From: Melioribacteraceae bacterium
GTDB lineage: Bacteria; Bacteroidota; Ignavibacteria; Ignavibacteriales; Melioribacteraceae
Assembly: GCA_023230485.1 (NCBI GenBank)
Contig: JALNXG010000043.1
Span: forward strand, 1 to 33,913
DNA: 33,913 bases
Direction: 5' to 3'
Positions 32,565 to 33,913 of the stretch are shown here, in pieces. The notes below the pieces were generated by a model. It was not told where the DNA came from, did no database searches, and saw nothing but the letters and a program-made list of their open reading frames with translations. Numbering within the stretch: the first letter of the stretch is position 1; every line of letters starts with the position of its first letter. The position numbers and the translations under genes were made by a program.

Positions 32565-33913
32565 TAATTTGTTCGGTAAGGAAACAGTAAATTTTGTACC
32601 TACTCCGAGAGTACTTTGAGCAGAAAGTTTTCCTTTATGCATTGCAATAAATTCTTTTACAACAAGAAGCCCTAAGCCAGTTCCCTTCTCACCGGAAGTG
32701 CCATGTTTGGTATAGCTTTTATTTAATTCAAAGACTTTTTCCACTTCCTGCTCGTTCATACCAATGCCTGAATCTTCAAGAAATATATGTATATATTCAT
32801 TTTCTAGCGAGGCCGAAATTTTTACACTTCCACCTGAAACAGTAAATTTAATAGAATTTGAAATGAGATTTGTAAAAACTATGTTAAGAAGAGTTTTGTC
32901 AGCATTTAAATAATATACAGAATCGAAATCAGTAATAAGAGAAATATTTTTAATTTTAGCTTGATAGTTTAGGTTATTCAAAACTTCATCAATAATGTTG
33001 TTTAATAAAACATTTTCCGGTTCAAAAATAATTCTACCTGTTTGAATTTGAGACCAGCGCAAAAGGTTATCTAACATTTTATATGTTTGTGAAGTGGCTT
33101 CTCTAAGATGTTTGAGTATTTCATTTTTCTCAGCTTCGGAAAGTTCGTTGATTTCTGTTTCTAATATTTCCGTAAAACCAATTATTGCCATAAATGGATT
33201 CTTGAGATCATGAGCTATAATGGAAAATAATTTATCCTTAGTAGCATTCAATTCGCTAAGCTCTTCTTCTCTTTTCAAAAGTGCTTCTTGTGTATTTACA
33301 CGAGAAGTAACATCACGAAAATGTAGAATAATTCCGACTATTGAATTATTCTTATCATTTATTGGAGACATAATAAGATCAAATGATTTTTCACCGTACT
33401 TAAATTCGATCTCTTTACTAAAAACACCCTCTTTAATAAAAAGTTCTATATCTGGAAAATTTCGCAATAAACTAAAGATGGAAGAACCAATATTCTTTTC
33501 CATTCCAAATATTTTTTGAGCAGTCTGATTAATATCAATTACTCGCAATTCTTTATCAATAATAATAATCCCATCATTTATATAATCTAGAAATATTTTT
33601 CGAGCGGTGGGAACGATATCGAAAAGTCTAAATCGGAAGAAAGCATTTGAGAAAATCGTAACTGATAGTATAAAAAAGATCGGAGTTAAATCGAAATCGT
33701 TTCCTCCTCTAAATAAATATATAATATTTGGGATACAAGGAAGAAAAGAACCAATGAGTAATGATGCTGCTTGTAGTTTATAAATTTTTCTTGAATTATA
33801 TATAAAATACAAAAGATATATTGTAGAGATAAGTATTGCTAAATAATCATAAGCTACATTAACAAAATACCAGAAACCGCGTATTTTGCCAACGACAACT
33901 ATTGATTCAGAAA
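32553..33913 (-). CDS. membrane PAS sensor histidine kinase, 5' end beyond the window
   Basis: The frame stays open to the window edge, so the gene is cut; a TTG at 33812 is not the real start. The extended N-terminus reads GFWYFVNVAYDYLAILISTI and continues as further hydrophobic helices up to about 33600, matching the 7TM N-terminal region of histidine kinases. A PAS domain follows (LDYINDGIIIIDKELRVIDIN), then a short coiled coil, HisKA with the phosphorylated His in FSIIAHDLKNPF (codon near 33210-33212), and HATPase_c (NLISNSIKFT, DSGIGMN, GTGLGLLVVKEF). It is convergent with the preceding kinase gene and their 3' ends overlap by 12 bp. Confidence 0.9.
   Translation of the reverse strand, partial: SESIVVVGKIRGFWYFVNVAYDYLAILISTIYLLYFIYNSRKIYKLQAASLLIGSFLPCIPNIIYLFRGGNDFDLTPIFFILSVTIFSNAFFRFRLFDIVPTARKIFLDYINDGIIIIDKELRVIDINQTAQKIFGMEKNIGSSIFSLLRNFPDIELFIKEGVFSKEIEFKYGEKSFDLIMSPINDKNNSIVGIILHFRDVTSRVNTQEALLKREEELSELNATKDKLFSIIAHDLKNPFMAIIGFTEILETEINELSEAEKNEILKHLREATSQTYKMLDNLLRWSQIQTGRIIFEPENVLLNNIIDEVLNNLNYQAKIKNISLITDFDSVYYLNADKTLLNIVFTNLISNSIKFTVSGGSVKISASLENEYIHIFLEDSGIGMNEQEVEKVFELNKSYTKHGTSGEKGTGLGLLVVKEFIAMHKGKLSAQSTLGVGTKFTVSLPNKLLNS

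Noticed and set aside
1..33913. CRISPR arrays, insertion sequences, integrases or attachment sites
   Set aside because: No regularly spaced direct repeats, transposase or integrase frames or terminal inverted repeats were seen; the tRNA at 45-118 is intact with no partial copy recognised.

Overview
The window looks like chromosome of an AT-rich Gram-negative member of the Bacteroidota/Chlorobiota/Ignavibacteriota group, most likely an Ignavibacteriota (Melioribacter/Ignavibacterium-like) organism. The reasons are two secreted proteins ending in a type IX secretion (Por) sorting domain of the NYPNPFNPSTTI type, a Bacteroidota-style sdhCAB set with a single five-helix cytochrome b, and several SD-led compact operons. 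This placement is inferred from motifs; no phylogeny was run. No insertion sequence, prophage, CRISPR array or rRNA gene was seen.

Layout. (1) 45-3887, minus strand: an unlinked tRNA with anticodon CAT, then an operon of a large acidic protein of unknown function, the GTPase Obg and an M48 lipoprotein protease. (2) 3911-7310, minus: sdhCAB (succinate dehydrogenase/fumarate reductase) with its own terminator. (3) 7450-9650, plus: a cobalamin riboswitch with a readable translational switch in front of a BtuB-like outer-membrane receptor. (4) 9649-11988, minus: a UDP-sugar epimerase and a MltF-like lytic transglycosylase. (5) 12100-12846, plus: a degenerate kinase-like ATPase domain whose 3' end carries the terminator of the convergent operon. 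(6) 12849-17066, minus: a four-gene ABC efflux or lipoprotein-transport operon (adaptor, ATPase, two FtsX-type permeases), divergent from (7) 17214-19019, plus: ECF sigma factor, anti-sigma and a TonB-C-like lipoprotein. ECF-type promoter motifs face both ways between them. (8) 19110-22247, minus: a multidomain GH3 glycosidase with a T9SS tail. (9) 22339-24098: an SPFH membrane protein plus a 58-residue ribbon-helix-helix protein, divergent from DNA-3-methyladenine glycosylase I (tag), with a three-box palindromic operator between them. (10) 24336-27806, plus: a 1156-residue surface protein of about ten Fn3-like repeats with a T9SS tail. (11) 27880-28017: a 28-residue membrane peptide gene between two terminators. 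(12) 28106-32564, plus: overlapping genes for a corrinoid protein, a UroD/MtaA-like protein lacking the usual zinc cysteines, a DUF1638 protein and a GAF-GAF-PAS histidine kinase. (13) 32553 to the window edge, minus: a second membrane PAS histidine kinase, cut by the edge.

How they may work together. The riboswitch-controlled receptor supplies corrinoids, which the corrinoid cluster at 28106-30400 would use. Fusion of that cluster to a sensor kinase gene by overlapping reading frames suggests a corrinoid or methyl-group sensing pathway, and is the best candidate here for an undescribed system. The ECF module and the efflux operon probably form one envelope-stress response unit.
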